This document shows, in pieces, positions 17,178 to 25,562 of a stretch of 64,000 bases of DNA; the first letter of the stretch is position 1; every line of letters begins with the position of its first letter. The stretch spans positions 1 through 64,000 of the forward strand of contig NZ_BOOQ01000042.1 in NCBI RefSeq assembly GCF_016863315.1, read 5' to 3'. The stretch comes from Planotetraspora silvatica (GTDB lineage: Bacteria > Actinomycetota > Actinomycetes > Streptosporangiales > Streptosporangiaceae). A program made the position numbers and the translations under genes. The notes under the pieces are model-generated. The model was not told the origin of the DNA. It worked only from the letters and a program-made list of their open reading frames with translations, and did no database searches.

Positions 17178-20100
17178 TCAGTGGCCCGGTTCGGCGGCCC
17201 GTTCGATCGCCTTCTCCACGTCGCCCACCCGGTCGGCGAGCAGCCCGATGGCGCCGACGGCACGGGCCATCGGGTCGTCCCCGTCCCCGCCGAGGGCCTT
17301 CGACCGCAGGTAGCCGGACTTCACCTCGGCCCAGCGCTCGGCCTGGCCGGGGGTCATCGTGCCCCGCAACTCCGCCAGCTTGAGCAGATTGGCCTCGGCC
17401 CCCGAGGTGAGCGTCTGGGCCTCTCCCAGGTAGTGGTCGTCGATCACGGCCTGGAGCTCGGCCTCATTCATGATCGGGATGATCCGCTCGGCCAGCTTGT
17501 TCATGTTCCGGTACGACCCCTGGAGCTGGAAGGGCGGCTCGGTCCTGGAGGAGTCGGCCTGGGCGGCCGAGGCGATGTACGCCTGGTTGACCGACAACAC
17601 GATCTCCTGGACCCGGAGGAGCTTGGCCAGCACCGCGACGATCTGGTCGAGCTCGACCTTCGAATACGGGTGACTCAGCTGGTCGGCGCGCACGCCGGAG
17701 TCGCCTCGGGCCAGCCGTACGAGCGACTCGACGTCGCCGCGGTCGCGCGTGGACAGCGGCGCGAGGACGGGGTTGGAGGTCAGCGCGTTCTCGACGTAGC
17801 TGAGCGCGAACAGGTCCTCCTTGCCCGACAGCACGTCGCCGAGGTTCCACACGTCGGCCCGGTTCGCGAGCATGTCGGGAATGCGGAACCGCCTGCCCGC
17901 CTCGGTGTACGGGTTGCCCGCCATGCAGACGGCGAAGCGCTTGCCGCGCAGGTCGTACGTGCGGGTCCGGCCGTTCCAGACGCCCTCCATCCGGCGCTGG
18001 GCGTCGCACATGGAGATGAACTTCTGCAGCAACTCGGGAGAGGTGTGCTGGATGTCGTCGAGGTAGAGCAGCACGTTGTTCGAGCACTCCAGCGCGAACG
18101 AGACCTTCTCGATCTCCTGCCGCGCGGTCGCGTCCGGCGCCTGCGCCGGGTCGAGCGAGGTGACCGCGTTTCCGAGCGCCGGGCCGTTGACCTTCACGAA
18201 AACCAGGCCGAGCCGGCTCGCGACGTACTCCATCAGCGTCGTCTTGCCATACCCCGGCGGGGAGATCAGCAACAGCAGGCCCATCTGGTCGGTGCGCTTG
18301 GCGTCCCCCGCGGCGCCCAGTTGCTTGGCCAGGTTGTCGCCGATGAGCGGAAGGTAGACGTCGTCGAGCAGCCGGTTGCGCACGAACGCGCTCATCACGG
18401 TGGGCCGGTACTCCTCGAGCCGCAGCCGCGCCCGTTCACGTTCGACCAGCTCGGCGCGCCGCCGCTGGTAGGCGCGGTAGGCGGGCACCCGCTCGGTCCT
18501 GAACCGCCGGGTCCGGGCGAGCACCTCGTCGAGGCGCAGGCCGAGGCTCCGCCCGGTCAGCCGGGGATGTGTGCCGAGCAGGTTCTCGACCGTGGCCGTC
18601 AGGGCCGCCGACGAGTCGTGGCGCGGCAGGTCGCACAGCTGCACGGCCACGGCCTCGGCCAGATCCCCCGCCTGTACGGCCCGCCGCTCGCCGGAAGCCC
18701 CCAGGTAGGCCCCGAGCCAGGCCTCGACGAGCTGATGCCGGGCCTTCAGATCGTCGCCCAGTGCGCGCAGATCGGCCTCGAGTTCCTTCACGGCACCGCC
18801 GAGCGACCTGCGGAAACCGTCGAGGACGCCTCGGGCGGCGGCGCTCGTCACGAAACCGGGGGGCGTGCTCGACAGCTCCTCGAACAGGTACTCCCCCGCC
18901 AGGCCGGTCTCGCCGCCCGGCAGGCCCGTGTCCCGCAGGAAGGCGTCCACGGCCGAGGCCAGCTCCGCTCGGATCTCGCCGACCGCCGGACCCTGGCGGA
19001 ACATGGCCCGGGCTCTGGCCAGCGAACGGGCCCGCGTCGTCCAGGTCGAACGGGCGGCCTCGCCTGCGCCGAACGCCCAGAAGAACTGCGCGGCGGCGCG
19101 CGCCTCCGGCGGGAAACGCAACAGGCCGGCGCCGGCGTGGAGGCGCAGCAGGGCGTCGAGGACGGCCGCGGCGTCGTGGTCGTGCACGCCGCGCTCGTAG
19201 CCCTCGTCGTAGCGGGTCTCCACCACGCGGCGGACCACATCGAGGAGGCCGCCGTCGACGAGCGCGGCCGCCTGGAGGGCGTCGAACGTGACGGTCCCGG
19301 TCTCGCTCGATCCCCCGACGCCCGCGGCCTCGCGGCCCTGAGCCGGTCCGCCCGTCTCGGCGTCGGCGAGGATCGCGGCGGCGAGGTGCTCCGCGCGGTA
19401 GACGTCGGCGGACTCGGAGACGAGCAACTGGTCCCAGAACGGCCGGGTCGCGTCGAACGACTCGTCGCCGACCGGCGCCCGGTAGTCGGTCCCGGTGACG
19501 GCGAACGCCATCCGCCCGTCCAACGGGACCAGCGTGAGGTCGAGCGGCTGCGTGTTGACGGCGAACCGGTGCCGGCCGAGCCGGATGGTCTCGCCGCCGT
19601 CGGCGTAGAGGTCGATCCGGTCGCGCAAAGCTCGGCCCGCGTCGAGCCGGGCGGCCTTGATCCGGCCCTCGAGCTCCTCGGCCCTGACCTGGTCGCCGAG
19701 CTCACGCAGCTCGCCGGACACCGCGCGCAGCTTGGCCACCATCGGATCGGAGGCGAAGTAGGTGTTGACCTCCTCCAGTGATCCGAGGCTCGCGACCCGG
19801 CGTCCCAGGCTGCTCAGGATCCGGTCGGCGGAGGCGGCGAGGCGGTCGGCCCGGCGCGCGCGCTCGTCGAGCAGCGCCTGCTTGCGCGAGGAGAACGCCT
19901 CGTAGACGTCCTCCCGCTTGTCCTCCAGCCGGGCCACGAGGTCGTCGAACTCGCCGAATCGCGACTCCAGCCCCTCCAACTGGAGCATCAGCCGGCCGAG
20001 TTGCTCGTCGCACCGTTCGGGGGTGTCGGCCACGTCGAGCGCACCGGTGATCGTCTGGCCGAGCACGGCGAACTCGGCGGCGAAGCCGGCCCGTCCCTCG

Positions 20101-22235
20101 CTCGCGAGCAGTTCCTCGCGCCGCGCGGTGAGCGTGGCCCTGGCCCGGTTGATCCCGCCGAGGACCTCGCCGATCCGTTCCAGGATCGCGGTGCGCACCG
20201 TCGCGTCGTCGATGTCCAGCGTGCCGACGACCTCGGTCAGGATGGACAGGCCCTCGCCCTGCTCGACGAGCCGCTCGGCGATCGGCGCGGACTCCGCGAC
20301 GGTGCCGATGGCCCGCGCCTGCTCGGTGAGCCGTTCCACATCGGCGTGGTAGCCGGTGAACGCGTCGTCGCCCTGGAGGAACGCGACGGCCCGCCGCGCG
20401 GCCGAGCCGATCTCGGTGTCGAGGTCGGACGTCAGCGCGTCGACCCGCTGGATGTCGGCGTACCGCATCTCCCGCAACGTCGCGAGACGGCCCTGTGCCC
20501 GGCGCAACTCGGCGAGCTGCCGCACCCAGGCGTCGGCCGTCATGGGCGACTCGCCGCGGGCCTGCCGTACGAGCGAGGAGATCCGCCCCGCGGCCTCCTC
20601 CAGCGCCGACGCGGCCTGCTCGGTGAGCGACTGGACCTTCTCGAACTCGTCCAGGACCTGCTCGGCCGTCGCGCGGACGTCGCTGAGCGGAGTGCGCAGG
20701 CCGTGGTCGTTCAGCCAGTGGTAGTTGTCGAAGGCCCGGACGCACGCGGCGATCAGCGCCTCGAACACCGGCACGGACGGCGCCATCTCCCCGACCATCC
20801 GGACGACGGACAGGCAGTCGGAGATCCCGCGCACCAGTTCGGCGTTGCCGATGCGTTCCAGCGGGCCGGCGCCCACCGGCTGGGCCGCGGCGAAGGTGTC
20901 CGAGACGAACGGCGTCTGCCACACCTGCATGGGATGCACGCGGGTCGGCTCGGCGGAGGTCTCCCGGAACACGATGAGGGTGCCGTCGTCGAACAGTGAG
21001 TAGCCGTGGCAGGTGATCGGGTTGGCGACCTCCTTGCGGATGACGTTGTACGGCAGGAGCAGCGTCCGGCCCTCCGCCCGCGCGTGGAAGACGTACAGCA
21101 CGTCCTCGCCGTTGGGCGAGCGGATGACTCGGTCGAACTCCAGACTCGCCACGTCGGTGTCGAAGGTCTTCGCCGTACCGGTGGCGAGGTAGTAGCCGCC
21201 GGGGAAGACGACGCCCTGGTCCTCGGGGAGCCTCAGGCAGGACTGGCCGATGCCGTCCAGCCGGACCACGGCCTTGGTCCTGGTGTTGAAGACCAGATGA
21301 CGCCAGTCGGCCTCGTTGTAGGGCCGGATGCGCAGCAGGATCAGCGGGCCGACCCTCGCGTAGTGCACGTCGGCGTCGGCCAGGCTCTGCAGCGGTTCGG
21401 CGACCGGCTCGCGGTAGACGCCCTCCCCGCTCTCCGTGTTGTTCTCGATCTTGATGGTGAGGTCGCCGCCGACGGTCTCGACGAAGACCTCGTCACCGAT
21501 CGAGATGTGCGGATGGCGTCCGAGGACGTGATCGTCCCTGGTGGTCCGCGTCCACTCGAAGTCGTGCGACGGCGGGAAGACATGGTCGCGCTCGCCGCGG
21601 TTGTCCAGGTAGGCGATGGAGCCGTCGGGCGCGACCGTCCACCGTAACACCCGGATGTCCTGCGGGCCCGTCTGGAAGACGGCGAGCAGCCTGCCCTCCA
21701 GCCGGCGCAACTGCAGGAGCCGGGTCTCCTTGTAGTACCGGTACAGCTCGCCGAAGTCCCGCTCGAACTGCGCGTCGCCGCCGAACGGCAGGGGCGCGTC
21801 GTCGAACCGGAACGCGTCTCCGTCGCGGGTGAACCGATGCGCCGAGAACACGTCGGAGACCGTCGTCTCGGACTTCAGCCCGATGAACACGTTGTAGCCG
21901 AACAACATGACCCCGTCCGCCGACACGATGTCGCGGGGCACGCAGTTGTTCTCCGTACGGACGCGATCGGTGCCCACGAGCCGGAGGTCTGTGCCGCCGA
22001 AGACCTCGAGCCGGTCGGCGTTGAGCGCCTCGGCGCGGCGGGCGAGCTCCTTGGCCTGCTCGGCCAGCCGGGCTCTGAGCACCTCGTAGGTGCCCGCGTC
22101 GAGCCCGGCCCGCGTCCCGGCGGTCCGGCTGGTCTGGGCGGTCCCTGTACCGGTTGTCCCTGTACCGGTTGTGCCTGTACCGGTGGTCCCTGCGGTGTCT
22201 GTCCCGGCGGCCTCTGTCACGGAAACCTCTGTCAC
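17178..22235 (-). CDS. Giant AAA+ ATPase annotated in its family as DNA repair ATPase, partner of the flotillin
   Basis: 1685 residues. The extreme N-terminus is a Gly/Thr repeat (15-bp DNA repeat). A beta-rich domain (about 60-430) and a long predicted coiled-coil region (about 520-850) follow. The C-terminal AAA+ module (about 1290-1560) has Walker A PPGYGKTT (about 1324) and Walker B VLLYLDDIQ. Homologues are commonly labelled DNA repair ATPase, but I see no nuclease or helicase motif. The GTG at 22235 lies 35 nt after the flotillin stop, third in a yqiJ-yqiK-like operon. The context suggests a membrane-associated remodelling ATPase rather than a repair enzyme; this is inference. Confidence 0.78.
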   Translation of the reverse strand: MTEVSVTEAAGTDTAGTTGTGTTGTGTTGTGTAQTSRTAGTRAGLDAGTYEVLRARLAEQAKELARRAEALNADRLEVFGGTDLRLVGTDRVRTENNCVPRDIVSADGVMLFGYNVFIGLKSETTVSDVFSAHRFTRDGDAFRFDDAPLPFGGDAQFERDFGELYRYYKETRLLQLRRLEGRLLAVFQTGPQDIRVLRWTVAPDGSIAYLDNRGERDHVFPPSHDFEWTRTTRDDHVLGRHPHISIGDEVFVETVGGDLTIKIENNTESGEGVYREPVAEPLQSLADADVHYARVGPLILLRIRPYNEADWRHLVFNTRTKAVVRLDGIGQSCLRLPEDQGVVFPGGYYLATGTAKTFDTDVASLEFDRVIRSPNGEDVLYVFHARAEGRTLLLPYNVIRKEVANPITCHGYSLFDDGTLIVFRETSAEPTRVHPMQVWQTPFVSDTFAAAQPVGAGPLERIGNAELVRGISDCLSVVRMVGEMAPSVPVFEALIAACVRAFDNYHWLNDHGLRTPLSDVRATAEQVLDEFEKVQSLTEQAASALEEAAGRISSLVRQARGESPMTADAWVRQLAELRRAQGRLATLREMRYADIQRVDALTSDLDTEIGSAARRAVAFLQGDDAFTGYHADVERLTEQARAIGTVAESAPIAERLVEQGEGLSILTEVVGTLDIDDATVRTAILERIGEVLGGINRARATLTARREELLASEGRAGFAAEFAVLGQTITGALDVADTPERCDEQLGRLMLQLEGLESRFGEFDDLVARLEDKREDVYEAFSSRKQALLDERARRADRLAASADRILSSLGRRVASLGSLEEVNTYFASDPMVAKLRAVSGELRELGDQVRAEELEGRIKAARLDAGRALRDRIDLYADGGETIRLGRHRFAVNTQPLDLTLVPLDGRMAFAVTGTDYRAPVGDESFDATRPFWDQLLVSESADVYRAEHLAAAILADAETGGPAQGREAAGVGGSSETGTVTFDALQAAALVDGGLLDVVRRVVETRYDEGYERGVHDHDAAAVLDALLRLHAGAGLLRFPPEARAAAQFFWAFGAGEAARSTWTTRARSLARARAMFRQGPAVGEIRAELASAVDAFLRDTGLPGGETGLAGEYLFEELSSTPPGFVTSAAARGVLDGFRRSLGGAVKELEADLRALGDDLKARHQLVEAWLGAYLGASGERRAVQAGDLAEAVAVQLCDLPRHDSSAALTATVENLLGTHPRLTGRSLGLRLDEVLARTRRFRTERVPAYRAYQRRRAELVERERARLRLEEYRPTVMSAFVRNRLLDDVYLPLIGDNLAKQLGAAGDAKRTDQMGLLLLISPPGYGKTTLMEYVASRLGLVFVKVNGPALGNAVTSLDPAQAPDATARQEIEKVSFALECSNNVLLYLDDIQHTSPELLQKFISMCDAQRRMEGVWNGRTRTYDLRGKRFAVCMAGNPYTEAGRRFRIPDMLANRADVWNLGDVLSGKEDLFALSYVENALTSNPVLAPLSTRDRGDVESLVRLARGDSGVRADQLSHPYSKVELDQIVAVLAKLLRVQEIVLSVNQAYIASAAQADSSRTEPPFQLQGSYRNMNKLAERIIPIMNEAELQAVIDDHYLGEAQTLTSGAEANLLKLAELRGTMTPGQAERWAEVKSGYLRSKALGGDGDDPMARAVGAIGLLADRVGDVEKAIERAAEPGH
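22144..22188. repeat. 15-bp tandem repeat x3 at the N-terminus of the AAA+ ATPase gene
   Basis: Three units of CCTGTACCGGTTGTC with one or two changes each, in frame, encode the Gly-Thr repeat at the start of the protein. Confidence 0.85.
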
Positions 22236-22270
22236 GGGTTCGTCGATGCCTCTTCGTCGGTGTCGCTGCT

Positions 22271-24346
22271 TCAGTGCTTCACCGCGTCCAGTGCCGCCAC
22301 CGGCTGCTCGGCGACGCCGAGCCGTTGCGCGGCGCTCAGCAGCGCCTGCAGCTTGTCCGTGTCGGGGCCGCCCGACTTGATGAGCTTCACCAGGAGCGCG
22401 GAGAGCGTGAGGTTCCGCACGTCCGCCGTGTCCAGCGACCCGAGCATCCGACTGAGGTCCTGGGTGAGACTGGCGGTCCCGTCCAGGTACGGCCGGGTGA
22501 CCGCGCTCGCGACGGTGGAGTTCTCGATGAAGCCGTCGACGCTCTTGCCCATCGAGATCGAGCTCATCAGCCGATCGAAGAAGACGGTGTCGCCGCCGAC
22601 GATGTCGATGTCGGCCTTCTCCAGCCCCGCCGCCAGCACGACCGCCTGCGACTCGGCGATCTCCCGCTGGACCTCGATGCTCCTGAGCCGGACCTCCTTG
22701 TCCGCCTCCAGTCGCAGGCGGTACTCCTCATGTCCCCGGCTCGCATCGTCGAGCGCGGCCATCGCCGCCGCCTTCTCGGTGAGACCCTCGGCCTCGGCCT
22801 TCAGTTTCTCGCCCACCGCGGCCGCGGCCGCGAGCGCCTTCGCCTGCTCGCCTTCGGCCTCCGCCTTGAGCTTCTCGCCGATGGCCAAGGCAGCGGCGAG
22901 CCCCTTCTCCCTGTCGACGGCGGCCTCCGCGCGGCCCACCTTCTCGATGGCCTCCGCGTCGCGCTCGCGCACCTGGACCTCGGCGAGCCCGGCCGCCGCG
23001 GCCTCCGCCTGGAGCCCCTCCGCGAGGCGGATCTTCGCTCGGCTGTCCAGCTCGGCCGCCTGCTGACGGGCCTCGGCGAGGACGACCTCTTCACGGGCCT
23101 TGTGCTTGGCGGCCTGCTCGGCGGCCTCGGCCGCCTTGATGTCCTTGACCAGGTTCTCCTGCGCCTCGGCCTCGGCCTGGATCACCAGCGCCTGGCGCGT
23201 GCGCTCGGCCTCCTCGACCACCCGCAGGCGCTTGATGGTCTCCTCCTGCTCGGCGACCGTCTTGTCCACCGCGATCCGCTCGCGCATCACCTCGGCGATG
23301 GCCCGCTTCTCGACCTCGAGCTCCTTGTCCTTGGCGATGCGCGACAGCTCGGTCTCGCGCTCCCGGGCGATCACCTCGAGCATGCGGTCCTTCTCGATCC
23401 GCTCGGTCTCGATCGCGATGACGCGCTCGCGGTTCTTCTCCGCGACGGCGACCTCCCTGGCCCGGTTCTCGTTCTGGACGCCCAACTGCTCGTCGGTGCG
23501 GATGCTGGCCGTCTGCGCCTTGAGTCGCTCCTCGGCCCGCACCTTGGAGGTCTCCGCCTCCTCACGCGCCCGCATGGTCTCGATCTCACGCTTCTGCTTC
23601 GTCTCCGCGTCGGCCTGCCGCCGCTCCAGCTCGAGGATGGCCTCCCGCGCGTCGACGTTCTGGCGGGTGATCTCCTTCTCCTCGTTGCGCTGGTACTCGT
23701 TGGTCCTGACGTGCTCGATCGCGGTCAGCTCGGTGATCTTGCGGATGCCCTGGGCGTCGAGGATGTTGGCCGGGTCGAGCTGGGCCATGGGCGTCTGCTC
23801 GAGGTAGTCGATGGCGGCGTCCTCGAGGCTGTAGCCGTTCAGGTCGGTGCCGATCACACGGACGATCTGGTCCCGGAACTCGTCGCGCTTGGTGTAGAGA
23901 TCGACGAAGTCGAGTTGCTTGCCGACCGTCTTGAGCGCCTCGGAGAACTTGGCGTTGAACAGCACCTGCAGCGTCTGCTCGTCACTGGCCCTGGCGGTGC
24001 CGATCGCCTGGGCGACCTTGATGACGTCCTCGACGGTCTTGTTGACTCGGACGAAGAACGTGATGCGGATGTCGGCCCGGATGTTGTCGCGGCAGATGAG
24101 CCCTTCCTGCCCGGTCCGGGTGATCTCGATGGTCTTCACCGAGATGTCCATCGTCTCCGACTTGTGCAGCACGGGCAGGACGATCGCCCCCGTGAACGTG
24201 ACGTCGACTTTCCGCACCTTGGAGACGATCAGGGCCTTGCCCTGGTCGACCTTTCGGAACAGGCGGCTGATGACGAACACCATGCAGATGACGACGAGAA
24301 GGATGACGCCTAAGAGCACGCCCATTCCAGTGGTGATGACATCCAT
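22271..24346 (-). CDS. Flotillin-like SPFH-domain membrane protein (YqiK type)
   Basis: About 691 residues. An N-terminal membrane helix (about 8-27, GVLLGVILLVVICMVFVISRLF) is followed by an SPFH/band-7 domain (about 30-210) and then a very long Ala/Glu/Lys/Arg-rich coiled coil (about 230-560) with many AEA repeats, as in flotillins. The C-terminus (about 580-690) is globular. Flotillins assemble into ring-like membrane scaffolds. The ATG at 24346 is 15 nt downstream of the stop of the YqiJ-like gene. The yqiJ-yqiK pairing is the same as in E. coli. Confidence 0.88.
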   Translation of the reverse strand: MDVITTGMGVLLGVILLVVICMVFVISRLFRKVDQGKALIVSKVRKVDVTFTGAIVLPVLHKSETMDISVKTIEITRTGQEGLICRDNIRADIRITFFVRVNKTVEDVIKVAQAIGTARASDEQTLQVLFNAKFSEALKTVGKQLDFVDLYTKRDEFRDQIVRVIGTDLNGYSLEDAAIDYLEQTPMAQLDPANILDAQGIRKITELTAIEHVRTNEYQRNEEKEITRQNVDAREAILELERRQADAETKQKREIETMRAREEAETSKVRAEERLKAQTASIRTDEQLGVQNENRAREVAVAEKNRERVIAIETERIEKDRMLEVIARERETELSRIAKDKELEVEKRAIAEVMRERIAVDKTVAEQEETIKRLRVVEEAERTRQALVIQAEAEAQENLVKDIKAAEAAEQAAKHKAREEVVLAEARQQAAELDSRAKIRLAEGLQAEAAAAGLAEVQVRERDAEAIEKVGRAEAAVDREKGLAAALAIGEKLKAEAEGEQAKALAAAAAVGEKLKAEAEGLTEKAAAMAALDDASRGHEEYRLRLEADKEVRLRSIEVQREIAESQAVVLAAGLEKADIDIVGGDTVFFDRLMSSISMGKSVDGFIENSTVASAVTRPYLDGTASLTQDLSRMLGSLDTADVRNLTLSALLVKLIKSGGPDTDKLQALLSAAQRLGVAEQPVAALDAVKH

Positions 24347-24361
24347 TCGCAAGGTCCCCTG

Positions 24362-24922
24362 TCAGTGCATTTCATAGGGCATGACCCAGAAGAACTCGCC
24401 CTCCGGGTCATAGTCGAAGATGAGGGCGGAACTGCCGGCGCGAAGGTCGTCCTCGCCGGTCTGCCGCACCTGGATGACCGCCGAGGAGCCGTCCTCGGCG
24501 GTCACCTCGGCCTGGCCGAAGTCACGCCCGACCCGTCCGGTGCGGATGACGCACATCCGGCCGACGAAGTCGTTCCGCGAGGGCGCGGCGATCGGCGGCA
24601 GGAACCGCCGGAACGGCAGCGCCAAAAGGCGGGTGAACAGCCACGCGGTGAGCAGCGCGACCAGCAGGACGCCGGTCCGGGCGAGCGTCCCGTCGACCAG
24701 CGTCACGCCGACGAGGCTGACGAACCAGGCGATCGCCACCATGAGCGAGAGCACGACGCCCGCGGGGAGCCCACGCAGGCCGATGCCGGACAGGAAGTCG
24801 TCGGGAAGGTCCAGCCCGAGCCCGCCGAGCAGAACGAGCACCCAATAAGCAATGACGACGACCAACATGAAGCTGAACAGGACGGCCGGAAACCCGAGCG
24901 CCGTGCCGACGAAATCCCCCAT
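24362..24922 (-). CDS. YqiJ/NfeD-like membrane protein with C-terminal OB fold
   Basis: 186 residues. Three hydrophobic segments (about 10-35, 52-75 and 77-100) are followed by a soluble OB-fold-like domain (about 112-186; FVGRMCVIRTGRVGRDFGQAEV). This is the layout of the YqiJ/NfeD partners of flotillin-like proteins, which bind the SPFH protein through the OB domain. It is the first gene of the three-gene operon. The ATG at 24922 has GGGAG upstream, and a perfect palindrome lies 18 nt farther up. Confidence 0.82.
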   Translation of the reverse strand: MGDFVGTALGFPAVLFSFMLVVVIAYWVLVLLGGLGLDLPDDFLSGIGLRGLPAGVVLSLMVAIAWFVSLVGVTLVDGTLARTGVLLVALLTAWLFTRLLALPFRRFLPPIAAPSRNDFVGRMCVIRTGRVGRDFGQAEVTAEDGSSAVIQVRQTGEDDLRAGSSALIFDYDPEGEFFWVMPYEMH

Positions 24923-24940
24923 CGACTCCCACCGTTTACC

Positions 24941-24960
24941 TACGTCCCCCCTGGGACGTA
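24941..24960 (-). promoter_or_regulatory. Perfect palindrome in the leader of the flotillin operon
   Basis: TACGTCCC-CCCT-GGGACGTA has 8-bp perfect arms with a 4-nt spacer, 18 nt upstream of the first start codon. Immediately beyond it is an AT-rich stretch (24961-25010) with a likely -10 (AATAAT or TAATGC on the minus strand). The palindrome would therefore cover the transcription start, the position of a repressor operator or of a 5' UTR hairpin. Confidence 0.55.
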
Positions 24961-25165
24961 TGCATTATTGCCTGATAACCCGGCATTTGTAACTAAGAAA
25001 TTCAATGCGAATATCGGGCACTTTGCGCCGCGTCGGCCCGTTGTTGTCACAACGGCACTCGACGCGCCCAAGGCATCGTCGGCGTACGGCGGAATGCCGT
25101 TCAAGGAATTACGGGGGGCGGCCGAGCCGAGGGCGGGCCGAGCGCGGGCCGAGCGCGGGCCGAGC

Positions 25166-25225
25166 GCGGGCCGAGGAGCGACTCAAGGCCCAGACAGCCG
25201 GCATCCGCACCGACCGACGAGCAGT
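25166..25225 (+). pseudogene. Inverted fragment of the flotillin gene
   Basis: This 60-bp stretch on the plus strand matches 23485-23540 of the flotillin gene read on the minus strand, with 3 mismatches and one 4-bp insertion (CGAC duplicated). Translated, it gives RAEERLKAQTAGIRTD against RAEERLKAQTASIRTD in the flotillin. It is too short to be functional and has been frameshifted by the insertion. Confidence 0.85.
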
Positions 25226-25341
25226 GTCGGGGCGGCGGATGGGGGTGCTCGCCGGAGGCGGACAGCCAGGTGCCCTAGCGATCTCGCCGACTCCTCTCAG
25301 GAGGCCGAAGTCCGCGGATGGGGGTAAGGCGCCGCCTTTTT

Positions 25342-25380
25342 CGTTTCTCATGGAATCTCGGACGGCTTCCGTGAGAAACG
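25342..25380. other. Long imperfect hairpin in the gap
   Basis: CGTTTCTCATGGAA and TTCCGTGAGAAACG pair over 14 bp with a single G-T position; the loop is 11 nt. It could be a terminator or a remnant of a mobile-element end; there is no U tract. Confidence 0.5.
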
Positions 25381-25480
25381 CGAGAGGCGCGGCTTGTCCA
25401 ACGACGGCTGCGGGAACGATCGGCCATGGCCGCTGACCGGGTCCGCCTCTGATGGAGTACCGCGAACACCCAACCGGCGA

Positions 25481-25560
25481 CGCGAGCCGCCTCTCGAAGA
25501 CGCAAGCCGCCTCTCGAAGACGCGAGCCACCTCTCAACGAGGCGAGCCCCCTCTCGAAGG
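25481..25560. repeat. 20-bp tandem repeat x4
   Basis: Four contiguous 20-bp units with consensus CGCGAGCCGCCTCTCGAAGA. The array ends 2 nt before the stop codon of the serine hydrolase (25563). Units 1 and 2 differ by one base; units 3 and 4 are more diverged. There are no spacers, so it is not a CRISPR. Confidence 0.9.
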
Positions 25561-25562
25561 CG

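Larger units (their letters stand above)
25011..25480. other. Gene-free gap with rearranged sequence and repeats
   Basis: Between the flotillin operon promoter and the serine hydrolase there is no credible gene. The gap contains four 11-bp GCGGGCCGAGC units (25133-25176), an inverted fragment of the flotillin gene (25166-25225), a short AAGGCG/CGCCTT hairpin before TTTTT (25326-25342), and a long imperfect hairpin (25342-25380). Open frames here have no family resemblance except where they translate the flotillin fragment. Confidence 0.6.

Noticed and set aside
14746-17313. Open frame of 855 codons opposite the LAL regulator
   Set aside because: Shadow of the LAL gene; composition is Arg/Gly/His/Pro-rich with no domain.
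17181-24313. Several open frames of 700-870 codons opposite the ATPase and flotillin genes
   Set aside because: Mirror the codon structure of the real genes and contain no recognisable motif.
25109-25537. Small protein gene in the flotillin gap on the minus strand
   Set aside because: Runs through the flotillin fragment and the hairpin in arbitrary frame; no ribosome site or family.
25481-25560. CRISPR array
   Set aside because: Units are contiguous without unique spacers, unit length is 20 bp, and no cas genes are present.
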